A DNA stretch of 26,803 nucleotides from CAYGZQ01 sp964354375 [NCBI: uncultured Planctomycetota bacterium]. GTDB lineage: Bacteria > JAJVIF01 > JAPKYR01. The stretch's first letter is position 1. Each line of letters begins with the position of its first letter. The notes beneath the pieces are model-generated. The model saw only the letters and a program-made list of their open reading frames with translations. It had not been told where the DNA came from and did no database searches. The position numbers and the translations under genes were made by a program. Shown one piece after another: positions 7,015 through 15,084 of this stretch. The stretch is taken from positions 20,040-46,842 of the forward strand of contig CAYGZQ010000028.1 in assembly GCA_964354375.1 (NCBI GenBank), read 5' to 3'.

Positions 7015-10000
7015 ATGCGGTATTCCATGTCACTTTTTGTGCTTGCGTTCGTACTTCTCGTCGGCGCGACAGGTTGCTCGGGGGGCGGAAACAATCCCGC
7101 ATCCCCCGATCCGGGCGGTTCGGCCGGGAGCCAGCTCGGGATGGCATCGGCCCGGGATTCCGCCGATGTGACCGGGTCGAGCGACCTGCGACAGAATCCT
7201 CACCAGTTGTGGGGCCTCTACGAGGTGAGCGTCGATGCGGACGAAGGATCGATTGAGATCGTGCCGATCCGCACGGCCGAAATCCACCTCAACGCGGTCA
7301 AGCTGCTCGAGCCCGGCGGAAATCCCGGCGGACTTCAGGTCGCCGGACCGCTGGAATGGAGCGACGGGAAGACTGTTCTGGACGTCGACATACGGATAGA
7401 GCATCCGTTCCCCGATGCGATGCAGTTCTCCGGGTTCGACGTGAAAGGCATTGTAATCACCAGCGGAACGGTGACCGGTTTCTCAGACCCGGACCTGGTG
7501 ATGTCCGGGCCCAATGAAACACGACTTCTGAACGCCGATGGATTCACAAGATGGTGGAACCCGGCCGAGTTTCCCACCGGAGACACCGTATTCTCGTACA
7601 AGGACGGCGCGTACGGCGCGAAGGATTCCCTGTGGCATTTCTCGAGCACGTTGAACGGCTTCAAGTATTTCGCCGACACCCTTTCCCCCACATCCCCGCT
7701 TGAGACGCTGAATCAGGGTGATCGCGGCGCTTTCCGTGCCGGCAAGAGCAATGTCAGGCATTACAAGCTGAGTCTGAAGGGCGGACCCAGGTTCAATTAT
7801 GCTGTTGACGTGAGCTGGGCTCCGCCGACAGTGACGCCGCCGGTCGTCCCCGACGATTTCCCGCCGACCGCCAATCAACCGGAGCCGTGGCGCATTTCCG
7901 CCGTGGCCACGGAGAACACCCTTTACTATCTTTCCCCCACAGGACAGGGGGGTGAGCTCAAGCTCGACATTCGCGTCTACGACTGGCAGAGTCCGAAACC
8001 CTACTCGTGGGGGGGGAGCGTTAAGCAGGTCGCGGTGGAGTGGCCGGGTCTGTTCGCTCTCATGGACGCCGAATACATTTCCGATGAGGGCACGTATGCC
8101 CTCTACCAGGCGACTTTGACTCCGATATCAGGCGGTCTGACGTCGAGCAACGACATCGAGTTCCTTATCTGGGCCTGGAGTGTCGACGGGGCCGGGTACG
8201 GTGGAATCCTTGATCCGGACGATATCCTGATCGCCGCCAACAAATTCTCTGCCGGGGTCTCTGCGACAAATCCGCCGCCGGTGATTACCGATGGCGTGAC
8301 CGGCAACGCCTCTCCGACTCTTGAAACGGAAAGCTATCAGATCTCCGCATATGATCCTAACGGCGACATACTGACCTACGAGTGGAGCGTCGAGTTCCAG
8401 GGCAACCCGTATGTTTTCGACGACCCCGGCAACGGAGACGGCACAATCGACATCGACTGGGCTGCGTTGGGTATGGGCTACTATACAGTACAGGCGGAGG
8501 TCTCCGACGGCGCGAATCCGCCCGTTCAGGCCACACCTCTGGATGTGACCGTGGGGAACACGGCTCCCGAAGTCGGTCAGGTTGAGGGGAGCACGCCGGT
8601 GACGTCGCTGGACACGAACGAGCTTTACCAGGCGACCGTCTACGATCCGGACGCTCCGCCACAGGTCCTGACATACAAGTGGAGCATCGTACCCGCGGGC
8701 GATCCTGAGGATTTTGTGCTGACGGCGAATCCCGACGGCACGATCAACGTGGACTGGTCCGTCTACGCAATTGGCTCATTCGATGTGAATTTGCAGGTCA
8801 GCGACGGTATCGCGACAGTCGAGGGCACGAAGCTGACGGTGGTCAAGATCAACATGCCGCCCTTCGTCGGCGAGATCACCGGACCGACACCCGTTACTTG
8901 CACGGATACCGCCTCCGTCTACGACGCGAGCATCACGGACTATGATCCTGGGCAGACGCTGGTGGTCAAATGGAGCATTGTGCCCAGCGGAGACCCGGAA
9001 GCGTTCATCATTCCCGCCCAGCTGGACGGATCGCTTGTTCACGACTGGTCGGCCAGTCCGTTTGGAGATTACGACGTCAATGTTCAGGCGGATGACGGCT
9101 ACGTGAAGGTCACAGGAATGCCTTTCACTGTGACAAAGCTCAACACGCCGCCCACCGAGACGGCTGTTACCGGCCCAGTCTCCGTGACGATCGCCGATGA
9201 ATCCCAGTACTACCTGGATCCCGAGGTCACTGACTGCGACTCCTTCCAGACTCTCTCGTATTCGTTCTCAGTTGTCCCGCAGGGGTATCCCGCGAACTAC
9301 AATATCCCGGGTCCCGGAGGCACAATCACTGTGGACTGGTCGGACTATGGTGTCGGCGAGTACACGATCGGCTGCAGGATTTCGGACGGCGTCGCCAACA
9401 CGTACGCCACCACCCTCAACGTCGTCGTGGGGCTTGCGCCGTGCGAGGGTCACGCGCACATGTACGCCGGTCCCCTGTTCTGTACAGGGTACTCGGTGGC
9501 TCCAGCGAAAGACATCGCCTTCCTCGACAGCGGGGGCGCATTGAAAGGATTCGGCCTTGCGCAGGTCGGTCCGAGCACCCTGGGGATCTTCACCGCTGAC
9601 GAGTTGGACGCGACCGGGGTCCTCTTCACGTACGACCTGGACAAGAAGGATACGGTCGTGAGCCTCGACACGGACGCGGTCGCGGGACGCATACTGGTCG
9701 TGACCGCGACGGACCCGAGGATCATCAAAATCATCGACTCCAGCATCATCGCCGGACCCTGCATCATAGGAACCGTTGAGACACCAGGCGAGCATACGTC
9801 CTGGGTCGCGCTCGATGGGGATGCCGACGGCGGTTTCTGGGCCGTTCAGCGTATCTCCGACGCAGAAGTGACCTTCAGGCTTGTCCACTACAATTTCCTT
9901 GAAGAGGAGCCGTACTACCAGTTGGACGCAAGCGGAACGACCGGCATCACCGCGCAGGTCGGCGCAAACACCGACATCTTCGACATCGCCATCAATCAGT

Positions 10001-10416
10001 ACGCCGGCTATCTCTACGTCTTCGAGGGCGGCAGCGAGAGCAGGGGTGTTGTGCACTCCTACAAGCTGAATCCCGGCTCGCAGGCGACCTATCAGAACTC
10101 GGCGGTGAACCTGTTCAGTCAGCCTCTCTCTTACGATACCGGCGGCACGGAGATATGGGCGGGCTACGCGGATATCGACATCGACCACGTCGACGGCAGC
10201 CTCGAGCCCTGCCGCATCTTGGTCTACGGTCGCCTGTCTGACGAGTCCGTGGAGCTGATAAGGCTGGACTCGGGTTTCAACGTCCTGGATGTCGAGACCC
10301 ACGAGACCGCCACGACATCGTTCGCGATCAATCCGAACGAGGACTCGGATATCCGCAACCTGATCATGCCGGAGGTTTCCGTCTTCCAGTTCTGGGAAAC
10401 CCCGACCGATTGGTAG
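7015..10416 (+). CDS. Lipoprotein with shared N-terminal module, four Ig/cadherin-like repeats and C-terminal propeller-like region
   Basis: This is an 1133-residue lipoprotein. The ATG at 7015 is chosen over an upstream GTG at 6988 because GAGGAG lies 8 nt before it and the signal peptide then begins MRYSMSLFV; the lipobox is GATGC with Cys21. Residues about 50-415 form the shared module (QLWGLYEVSVD, EHPFPDA, FDVKGIVI, LLNADGFTRWWN, FKYFADTLSP, FNYAVDVSWAPP, YDWQ). Residues about 420-805 are four tandem repeats of roughly 95 residues, with alternating motifs such as YDPNGDILTYEW, IDIDW and VQAEVSDG, each ending in an ISDG/VSDG-type strand; this is an Ig-like/cadherin-like stack. The remaining 320 residues (DIAFLDSGG, AGRILVVTATD, FDIAINQYAGYLYVF) look like a beta-propeller. 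It is a surface or periplasmic protein of unknown ligand. It is monocistronic and ends in a good terminator. Confidence 0.9.
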   Translation: MRYSMSLFVLAFVLLVGATGCSGGGNNPASPDPGGSAGSQLGMASARDSADVTGSSDLRQNPHQLWGLYEVSVDADEGSIEIVPIRTAEIHLNAVKLLEPGGNPGGLQVAGPLEWSDGKTVLDVDIRIEHPFPDAMQFSGFDVKGIVITSGTVTGFSDPDLVMSGPNETRLLNADGFTRWWNPAEFPTGDTVFSYKDGAYGAKDSLWHFSSTLNGFKYFADTLSPTSPLETLNQGDRGAFRAGKSNVRHYKLSLKGGPRFNYAVDVSWAPPTVTPPVVPDDFPPTANQPEPWRISAVATENTLYYLSPTGQGGELKLDIRVYDWQSPKPYSWGGSVKQVAVEWPGLFALMDAEYISDEGTYALYQATLTPISGGLTSSNDIEFLIWAWSVDGAGYGGILDPDDILIAANKFSAGVSATNPPPVITDGVTGNASPTLETESYQISAYDPNGDILTYEWSVEFQGNPYVFDDPGNGDGTIDIDWAALGMGYYTVQAEVSDGANPPVQATPLDVTVGNTAPEVGQVEGSTPVTSLDTNELYQATVYDPDAPPQVLTYKWSIVPAGDPEDFVLTANPDGTINVDWSVYAIGSFDVNLQVSDGIATVEGTKLTVVKINMPPFVGEITGPTPVTCTDTASVYDASITDYDPGQTLVVKWSIVPSGDPEAFIIPAQLDGSLVHDWSASPFGDYDVNVQADDGYVKVTGMPFTVTKLNTPPTETAVTGPVSVTIADESQYYLDPEVTDCDSFQTLSYSFSVVPQGYPANYNIPGPGGTITVDWSDYGVGEYTIGCRISDGVANTYATTLNVVVGLAPCEGHAHMYAGPLFCTGYSVAPAKDIAFLDSGGALKGFGLAQVGPSTLGIFTADELDATGVLFTYDLDKKDTVVSLDTDAVAGRILVVTATDPRIIKIIDSSIIAGPCIIGTVETPGEHTSWVALDGDADGGFWAVQRISDAEVTFRLVHYNFLEEEPYYQLDASGTTGITAQVGANTDIFDIAINQYAGYLYVFEGGSESRGVVHSYKLNPGSQATYQNSAVNLFSQPLSYDTGGTEIWAGYADIDIDHVDGSLEPCRILVYGRLSDESVELIRLDSGFNVLDVETHETATTSFAINPNEDSDIRNLIMPEVSVFQFWETPTDW

Positions 10417-10490
10417 GAAGCAGCTAAACCGTCAATTCGCGCTTCCTGACTCTCTTTTAACTCGTCCAGGCCTTCACCTCAACAAAAACA

Positions 10491-10515
10491 CCCGCCCTCG
10501 ACTGGGCGGGTTTTT
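10491..10515. terminator. Bidirectional intrinsic terminator
   Basis: Stem CCCGCCC (10491-10497), loop TCGACT, stem GGGCGGG (10504-10510), then five T. On the minus strand the same stem is followed by TGTTTTTG, so it can end both the plus-strand lipoprotein transcript and the minus-strand tRNA transcript. Confidence 0.88.
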
Positions 10516-10525
10516 CGTGCCTTAC

Positions 10526-10603
10526 TGGTCGGGGTGAGTGGATTCGAACCACCGACCTCTTGGTCCCGAACCAAGCGCTCTAACCGGGCTGAGCTACACC
10601 CCG
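10526..10603 (-). tRNA. tRNA-Pro(CGG)
   Basis: The minus strand folds as a complete cloverleaf. The acceptor CGGGGTG pairs with CACCCCG, including the C1-G72 pair typical of bacterial tRNA-Pro. T8 and A9 follow. The anticodon stem CTTGG/CCAAG encloses loop TTCGGGA, giving anticodon CGG for codon CCG. The T-arm loop is TTCGAAT. The discriminator base is A and the CCA end is encoded (10526-10528). Confidence 0.96.
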
Positions 10604-10614
10604 ACGTCCGACGG

Positions 10615-10623
10615 ATTATACCA
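10615..10623 (-). promoter_or_regulatory. Extended -10 promoter of tRNA-Pro
   Basis: The minus strand reads TGGTATAAT, a perfect TATAAT with an upstream TG. No good -35 is visible. Initiation near 10608 would give about a 5-nt leader before the tRNA 5' end at 10603. Confidence 0.6.
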
Positions 10624-10732
10624 CAAAGATCGCTACCCTCCGCACTCCATTTTCCCGCCGCCCTGACGAAAATCCTCTTGTGGCCTCTGCCCGATTATAA
10701 AGCTTTAAATCGGACTTAAACGGAGATTTCTG

Positions 10733-10761
10733 TTGCACTTGAGGGGCGGGGAGGGTACATT
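10733..10761 (+). promoter_or_regulatory. Candidate promoter of the CAP-domain gene
   Basis: TTGCAC (10733-10738), a 17-nt spacer, then TACATT (10756-10761). Matches to consensus are moderate (three and four of six). It lies 45 nt before the ATG at 10807, in the gap between the tRNA gene and the CAP gene. Confidence 0.4.
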
Positions 10762-10806
10762 CCTGATCCACGGACGAGGTTTCCGGGAGATCCGGCAAGG
10801 TTGACC

Positions 10807-11670
10807 ATGAGAACGACAGCTCGGGTGTTAGGGTTCGTCATTGCCGCGACGCTGCTCGCGTGCATCCCCCAGACAGGGATCGCCAGGGTCTATCTGGACG
10901 ATTTCGATGAGGACGCGGCGGCGAGCCTGATGCTGCAGGAGATAAACACGCTCAGGTACCATGAGGGTCTGCAGCTGCTGGGTCTCGACGACAGCCTGTC
11001 GGTGGCGTGCAGACGTCATGCCATGGACATGGCGCTGAGGGACTATTTCGATCATTTCTCGCCCCAGGGCGTCAGTCCGGCGGACAGGGCGCGCGAGATG
11101 GGAGTGGTGGACCCGGTCTCGGAGAACATCGGTATCAGCCGGACGTTCGGACGGGACCTGGGGGAGGTCGTCCATCTGCTCATGAAGGGATTTCTCGAGA
11201 GCCCCGGTCACAGGAAGAACCTGCTCGATCCGGACATCACCCATGTGGGGATCGGGTTCTACCAGGATGTCGATGATTCGAACCAGCGGCTAAGCGCAGG
11301 GAGGGATCCCGGATCGAACTACCAGGGATTCGGGACGGTGGTGGTGGTCCAGGAATTCTATGCGAGGCGGGTTAGGGTGCTCGAACCGTCCCCGTACCAC
11401 GGCCGGATGAAACCGGGAGAGTTCGTGACTCTGAGGCTGGATTTCGCCGACGATGTGAACGAGGCCTTCCTCAGGATCGCGCCGCAGGACGATCCCGCCA
11501 GGGCGTTTGATGTGCCGATGTCAAAGGCGGACAAGGGCTTCCAGGCGCGGTTCGCCATCGAAAATGAGGGCGACTTCAGGATCGGCATCTACGCTAATTC
11601 GCCGCAGGCGGACTGGTTCTACCGCGAGGAGGGTCGGCTTGAGCTGACGGTTAGGTCCGGTGTACCCTAA
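10807..11670 (+). CDS. Secreted CAP/SCP-domain protein (YkwD-like)
   Basis: This 287-residue exported protein has a CAP (cysteine-rich secretory/SCP) domain at residues about 32-190. Family landmarks present are the helix ending LSVACRRHAMDMA, His83 in YFDHFSPQG, Glu106 in VSENIG, His135 in SPGHRKNLL, and the THVGIGFY strand, so the putative metal-binding His/Glu set is intact. A C-terminal domain of about 90 residues (MKPGEFVTLRLDF ... EGDFRIGIYA) is beta-rich and unassigned. The N-terminal hydrophobic stretch is a signal peptide; the LLAC sequence is a weak lipobox, so lipidation is uncertain. ATG at 10807 is preferred over TTG at 10801 because AAGG sits 6 nt before it. Bacterial CAP proteins are envelope or secreted proteins with poorly known roles. 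The gene stops exactly where the promoter of the next operon begins. Confidence 0.88.
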   Translation: MRTTARVLGFVIAATLLACIPQTGIARVYLDDFDEDAAASLMLQEINTLRYHEGLQLLGLDDSLSVACRRHAMDMALRDYFDHFSPQGVSPADRAREMGVVDPVSENIGISRTFGRDLGEVVHLLMKGFLESPGHRKNLLDPDITHVGIGFYQDVDDSNQRLSAGRDPGSNYQGFGTVVVVQEFYARRVRVLEPSPYHGRMKPGEFVTLRLDFADDVNEAFLRIAPQDDPARAFDVPMSKADKGFQARFAIENEGDFRIGIYANSPQADWFYREEGRLELTVRSGVP

Positions 11671-11699
11671 TTGAGATTTGGATTTGCCTCTGGTAAAAT
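11671..11699 (+). promoter_or_regulatory. Strong sigma-70-like promoter of the lipoprotein-sulfatase-amrS run
   Basis: TTGAGA (11671-11676), exactly 17 nt, then TAAAAT (11694-11699), preceded by TGG (extended -10). Both boxes match consensus at five of six positions. It begins immediately after the CAP-gene stop codon and is the best promoter in the window. Confidence 0.65.
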
Positions 11700-11716
11700 C
11701 GGTCGTAAGAACCGAT
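11698..11716 (+). promoter_or_regulatory. Inverted repeat over the -10/+1 region (possible operator)
   Basis: ATCGGT (11698-11703) and ACCGAT (11711-11716) form perfect 6-bp arms separated by 7 nt. The left arm overlaps the end of the -10 box and the centre falls at the expected transcription start, a position where a bound repressor would block initiation. It could also be a short 5' leader hairpin. Confidence 0.3.
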
Positions 11717-11767
11717 CGAGGTCAGACTTTGCGATCGGGAAATCAGGGAGACAAGGAGTTGACCTCC

Positions 11768-12208
11768 ATGAGAAACAAACTGCCCTTGGGGCTGCTTTTC
11801 GCGATGATGCTGCTCGTTGTCGGATGTCCGGGGAATCGCACTCTGGACAAGAAGGCGAATGAGAAGCTGTGGGCATGGGTCGAGCAGCAGGACTCCACCC
11901 GGTGGGACATCATCGGTGCGCCCCAGACAAACTATAATCATATCATCGTGGCACACGAGTTCAGGCCAACGAGGCTGAACGTCGCGATCAAGGCGGATGA
12001 GGTCAATCCGTACCATCAGCGCAACCTTCTGGAGCAGATCGCTCGCGAGTGGCAGAAATCGTATCCTGCCAACCTGAAACCCCGGTTCAAGCTGAAGGTC
12101 GAGCTTTTCGACACGGAGATCAACAACGACAAATCGCTCGGATGGACCGAGATCGACCAGGACGCCAATGTCGACACCCACCACGGCAAGACGCAGGACA
12201 AGATGTGA
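11768..12208 (+). CDS. Small lipoprotein, function unknown
   Basis: This is a 146-residue protein. The ATG at 11768 is chosen over upstream in-frame starts (frame open from 11678) because AAGGAG lies 9 nt before it and it gives a clean signal peptide MRNKLPLGLLFAMMLLVVGC with lipidated Cys20. The mature part is hydrophilic and mixed alpha/beta: a KANEKLWAWVEQQ helix, a strand FRPTRLNVAIK, a helix NLLEQIAREWQKSY, a strand FKLKVELFD, and a polar tail ending DTHHGKTQDKM. I recognise no family. It is the first gene of a run with a second small lipoprotein of similar size and two membrane sulfatase-fold enzymes, which suggests an envelope role. Confidence 0.78.
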   Translation: MRNKLPLGLLFAMMLLVVGCPGNRTLDKKANEKLWAWVEQQDSTRWDIIGAPQTNYNHIIVAHEFRPTRLNVAIKADEVNPYHQRNLLEQIAREWQKSYPANLKPRFKLKVELFDTEINNDKSLGWTEIDQDANVDTHHGKTQDKM

Positions 12209-12210
12209 GT

Positions 12211-12226
12211 GTCCGCCGCGGCGGAC
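12211..12226. repeat. 16-bp perfect palindrome GTCCGCCGCGGCGGAC
   Basis: It begins 2 nt after the stop of the first small lipoprotein. Its 14-bp core TCCGCCGCGGCGGA is the same palindrome found inside the 55-bp repeats at 21239-21252 and 26782-26795. It is followed by AGTGCTCC, close to the CTGTGCCC that follows the other copies. Confidence 0.75.
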
Positions 12227-12264
12227 AGTGCTCCTGAAAGAGGAAATCGAGAGGTGATTATCCA

Positions 12265-12711
12265 GTGAAAATGCGAATCTGTCTCGGAATACTTGCGATA
12301 GCGATTGTATTCTCTGCCGGTTGTCGGACCGGAGAGTACAAGGTGGACCTGGATATCTATAAGCAGATGCCGGGCGTTCTCGCGGCTGAACCCGGCCTTC
12401 CGGACTACCTGGCGAAGAACGAGGACGGGTCGATCAAGGTGAATTTCGAGAAGGGGGAGATGTTTCTCTGGCTGAAGACCGGGTCCAGCATGGACGAGGA
12501 CACTCGCAAGAAGGTCGTGTCCAAGGCGCTTGAGCTTTTCCACAAGCAGTACATGGACAATCCCGACAACCGGAGAGGGAACGGGACCTTCTTCAGGCAG
12601 AAGGTGGCAGTGAGAGGGTTTGTCGAGGACATCGAGTTGTACATTGTTGAGTGGGATATGTCCCTGGATCATCCGAACATGGTCAAGGACAGGTCCGGGA
12701 ACTACATCTAG
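12265..12711 (+). CDS. Small lipoprotein, function unknown
   Basis: This 148-residue protein starts at GTG 12265 (GAGGTG 8 nt upstream); an ATG two codons later is the alternative. The signal peptide ends in lipobox SAGC with Cys20. The mature region reads as a short N-terminal strand, a beta hairpin around VNFEKGEMFLWLKT, a long helix (DTRKKVVSKALELFHKQYM) and C-terminal strands (KVAVRGFVEDIELYIVEW). The helix-then-strand order and size recall the preceding small lipoprotein, though residue identity is low, so a distant paralogue is possible but unproven. No family is recognised. It sits 56 nt after the previous gene and 44 nt before the first sulfatase-fold gene. Confidence 0.82.
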   Translation: MKMRICLGILAIAIVFSAGCRTGEYKVDLDIYKQMPGVLAAEPGLPDYLAKNEDGSIKVNFEKGEMFLWLKTGSSMDEDTRKKVVSKALELFHKQYMDNPDNRRGNGTFFRQKVAVRGFVEDIELYIVEWDMSLDHPNMVKDRSGNYI

Positions 12712-12732
12712 CGGTCCGCGCCTGTCGACCGG

Positions 12733-12751
12733 CCTTCCGAGAGGAAGGGAG
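12733..12751 (+). promoter_or_regulatory. Ribosome-site hairpin before a TTG start
   Basis: CCTTCC (12733-12738), GAGA tetraloop of GNRA type, GGAAGG (12743-12748). The 3' arm is part of the ribosome-binding sequence GGAAGGGAG (12743-12751) for the sulfatase-fold gene that starts with TTG at 12756. The fold would sequester the site and lower translation. Confidence 0.4.
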
Positions 12752-12755
12752 TATC

Positions 12756-15062
12756 TTGCCCGATAAGAAAAACAACGGCTCAGCCTGCAAACCTCCCGGC
12801 TTCCGGCACGTACTGGAAGCCGCTTTGTTTTTCGGTGCGATCGGGGGACTTGCCGACGCGAGCTACATCTTCACGCGTAACCCGGACCTGATCGCCCATT
12901 TCACGGGGGGGCTTCGTTTCCTCACCGCTTCCTTTGTTCTCAACACGCTTGCTCTGTTTCTGTACATGGTCGTCGTTTTCGCGATCCTGAGGCCGATTGC
13001 GTTGTTGCGCAAATGGCCCCTGGAGCTGTCGCTCGCGATCCTTTACATGATGGCGGCGCTGCCCGGTGGCGCGATCATAACAAGGAACCTTGCGTCGATG
13101 CTGGCGCGCGAGAGCCTTCTCGTTGCGCAGGTAAAGACGCTTTTCTATTTCCTGAAATATTCGTGGGTGCTTTTGCCGGTGTGCTGGGCGATCGGTGTCT
13201 GGCTGGCCAGGGTCAGGGTCGGGACATCGGTCAACGTCCTCTTCGGACGTCTCACAGGCGTGGCCCTGAGCGCGACTGCGTTTATGCTTGCGACCCCGTG
13301 GCTGCAGCAGAGGTATCTTCTCTCGCGAGCGAACCGGCTTGCGGAGGTCTCGTCGGGACTGGAGAACGTGCTGATTACCGTCGGGCTGTTTGTGCTGGCC
13401 GTGGCGCTGCTTCCGGTTTTTATCCGGATCGCGATCCGTCTTGCGCGACTGAGGGGAGGAAGCGTGCTGACGATCCTGTGGCTGGTCGTGCTGATCGTGC
13501 CGTACGTGCCGCCTATGGTGTTCGCGCCGCCTGTGCACGGCACTCCGCCTTCGGGAGCATCGTTGTCCGGGAGGCCGTCGAACGTCATCCTGGTGTCGAT
13601 GGATACGACCCGGTACGACGATGTCGGCTTCAACGGAAGTCCGATTGTGAAAACGCCGACGCTCGACGCGCTTGCGGGGGAAGGGGTGGTTTTCGACAAC
13701 GCGATCACGCCCATGCCAATCACCGGTCCGGCCCACTTGAGCATGCTCACGGGCCTGCAGCCGGACCCGAATGTGGGTCATGGAGTGAAATCGAACGGCA
13801 TCCCGCTGCCGAAGGATGTTCCGACCCTGGCAACGCTTCTGGATGCCGCCGGATACCGGACCGGCGCGGTCATCGGGGGATTCCCGCTCTCGAGGCAGGC
13901 GTCGGGGATCGAAAGAGGGTTCCACTATTTCAACGATGTTTTCGACGAGGGACTCAGAGCGAGATTCCTGCCCGATCAGGTCTGGTACCTGACTCCCATG
14001 AAAATCGTCAAGAAGGCTTTCAGGATCAAAGAGGGCTTGCCGCACGGTGCGAGGAAATCCGCAGATGTTGTCACCGACCAGGCTCTCGATTGGCTGGAGA
14101 AGAACGCCGACAAGCCGTTCTTCCTTTTCGTGCATTATTTCGACCCTCACTACCTGTATGCTCCCAAGAAGCCGTTCGATACGATGTATATGCCCGGCTA
14201 CGACGGCCTGTACAGGGACAAAGCACTGGCGTACGTCGACCTCGTGAAGGAGATCGGATCGTTCACCGAAGAAGATTTCGCGTACTATCGCGCTCTCTAT
14301 CGCGGCGACATCAGCTTCGTCGACAACGAGTTTAAACGCATCGTCGACTGGGGCGATCAGAACAACCTGTGGGAGAACACTCTTCTGATAATCGTGTCGG
14401 ACCACGGCGAGGGTTTCGAGCACGACTACTACTTCAACCATACGGATCGTGTGTACGATCAGCTCATACATGTGCCGATGGTGATAGTCGATCCCGAGGC
14501 GGGTGCGAAGGGGCAGCGGGTGGCGACGCCGGTGAACGTGAGCGACATCTACTTCACCGTGCTCGATTTTCTCAAGGTTCAGTCGCCCAGGACAGTCGAG
14601 GCGATGCATGAGGGTGTCTTCGGCGTCAAGAGCGGCTGGGACCATAATTTGATCGGGCTCATTCCCGGCGCGAATTCGGGGACCTCGGAAGGGCAGGGGG
14701 GCGGATGGGAGTTTGTGCCGAGCCAATCGTATTCGTTTTCGGCGCCGGGCGAGCTTTCCCTGGGACGGTTCTTCTCGTTCCGTTTCCAGGACTGGGCGCT
14801 GATATACGGCCCGGACGCACAGCCGTCTCTTCCCGAGTACCAGTATTTCGATCTCATAATGGACCCCGAGGAGATGAACGACATCTATCCCGGGATCGTG
14901 CGGTCGGAGCGCAAGACTCCGGACGTTCCTGAGGCGCTTAAGCTATGGGCGTCCATGCAGGGCTCTGCGGATGTCTCTGCATTGAGCCCCGAGGCGTATG
15001 CCCAGCTCAAGGCGCTCGGCTACGTTCAGGAGGGAGGCGGGGCACAATCCGGCGCCGACTGA
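12756..15062 (+). CDS. Membrane-anchored sulfatase-fold (alkaline phosphatase superfamily) enzyme, copy 1
   Basis: This is a 768-residue protein starting at TTG 12756, directly after GGAAGGGAG; an open frame runs back to 12651 but overlaps the previous gene. About seven transmembrane segments fill residues 1-255 (from HVLEAALFFGAIGG to LTILWLVVLIVPYV). The extracytoplasmic sulfatase domain begins at NVILVSMDTTR, with metal-binding Asp283. At the nucleophile position the sequence is ITGPAHLSMLTG, so Thr323 replaces the Cys/Ser that is made into formylglycine in true sulfatases. The second metal site SDHGEGFEHD (from residue 548) is intact. Thr nucleophiles occur in the superfamily's phosphoglycerol and phosphoethanolamine transferases, so a transferase acting on envelope polymers or lipids is as likely as a hydrolase. 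It is followed after 22 nt by a paralogue with the same architecture. Confidence 0.88.
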   Translation: MPDKKNNGSACKPPGFRHVLEAALFFGAIGGLADASYIFTRNPDLIAHFTGGLRFLTASFVLNTLALFLYMVVVFAILRPIALLRKWPLELSLAILYMMAALPGGAIITRNLASMLARESLLVAQVKTLFYFLKYSWVLLPVCWAIGVWLARVRVGTSVNVLFGRLTGVALSATAFMLATPWLQQRYLLSRANRLAEVSSGLENVLITVGLFVLAVALLPVFIRIAIRLARLRGGSVLTILWLVVLIVPYVPPMVFAPPVHGTPPSGASLSGRPSNVILVSMDTTRYDDVGFNGSPIVKTPTLDALAGEGVVFDNAITPMPITGPAHLSMLTGLQPDPNVGHGVKSNGIPLPKDVPTLATLLDAAGYRTGAVIGGFPLSRQASGIERGFHYFNDVFDEGLRARFLPDQVWYLTPMKIVKKAFRIKEGLPHGARKSADVVTDQALDWLEKNADKPFFLFVHYFDPHYLYAPKKPFDTMYMPGYDGLYRDKALAYVDLVKEIGSFTEEDFAYYRALYRGDISFVDNEFKRIVDWGDQNNLWENTLLIIVSDHGEGFEHDYYFNHTDRVYDQLIHVPMVIVDPEAGAKGQRVATPVNVSDIYFTVLDFLKVQSPRTVEAMHEGVFGVKSGWDHNLIGLIPGANSGTSEGQGGGWEFVPSQSYSFSAPGELSLGRFFSFRFQDWALIYGPDAQPSLPEYQYFDLIMDPEEMNDIYPGIVRSERKTPDVPEALKLWASMQGSADVSALSPEAYAQLKALGYVQEGGGAQSGAD

Positions 15063-15084
15063 GAGCTGGATTCCGGACCCGTCC

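Noticed and set aside
9268-10302. Minus-strand open frame of 344 codons opposite the Ig/cadherin lipoprotein
   Set aside because: Antisense shadow with no start signal or domain.
10534-10719. Short plus-strand frame over the tRNA gene
   Set aside because: This is the usual spurious translation of the antisense of a tRNA.
12780-14726. Minus-strand open frame of 648 codons opposite the first sulfatase-fold gene
   Set aside because: Arg/His-rich translation with no domain; the opposite strand has a complete membrane protein with catalytic motifs.
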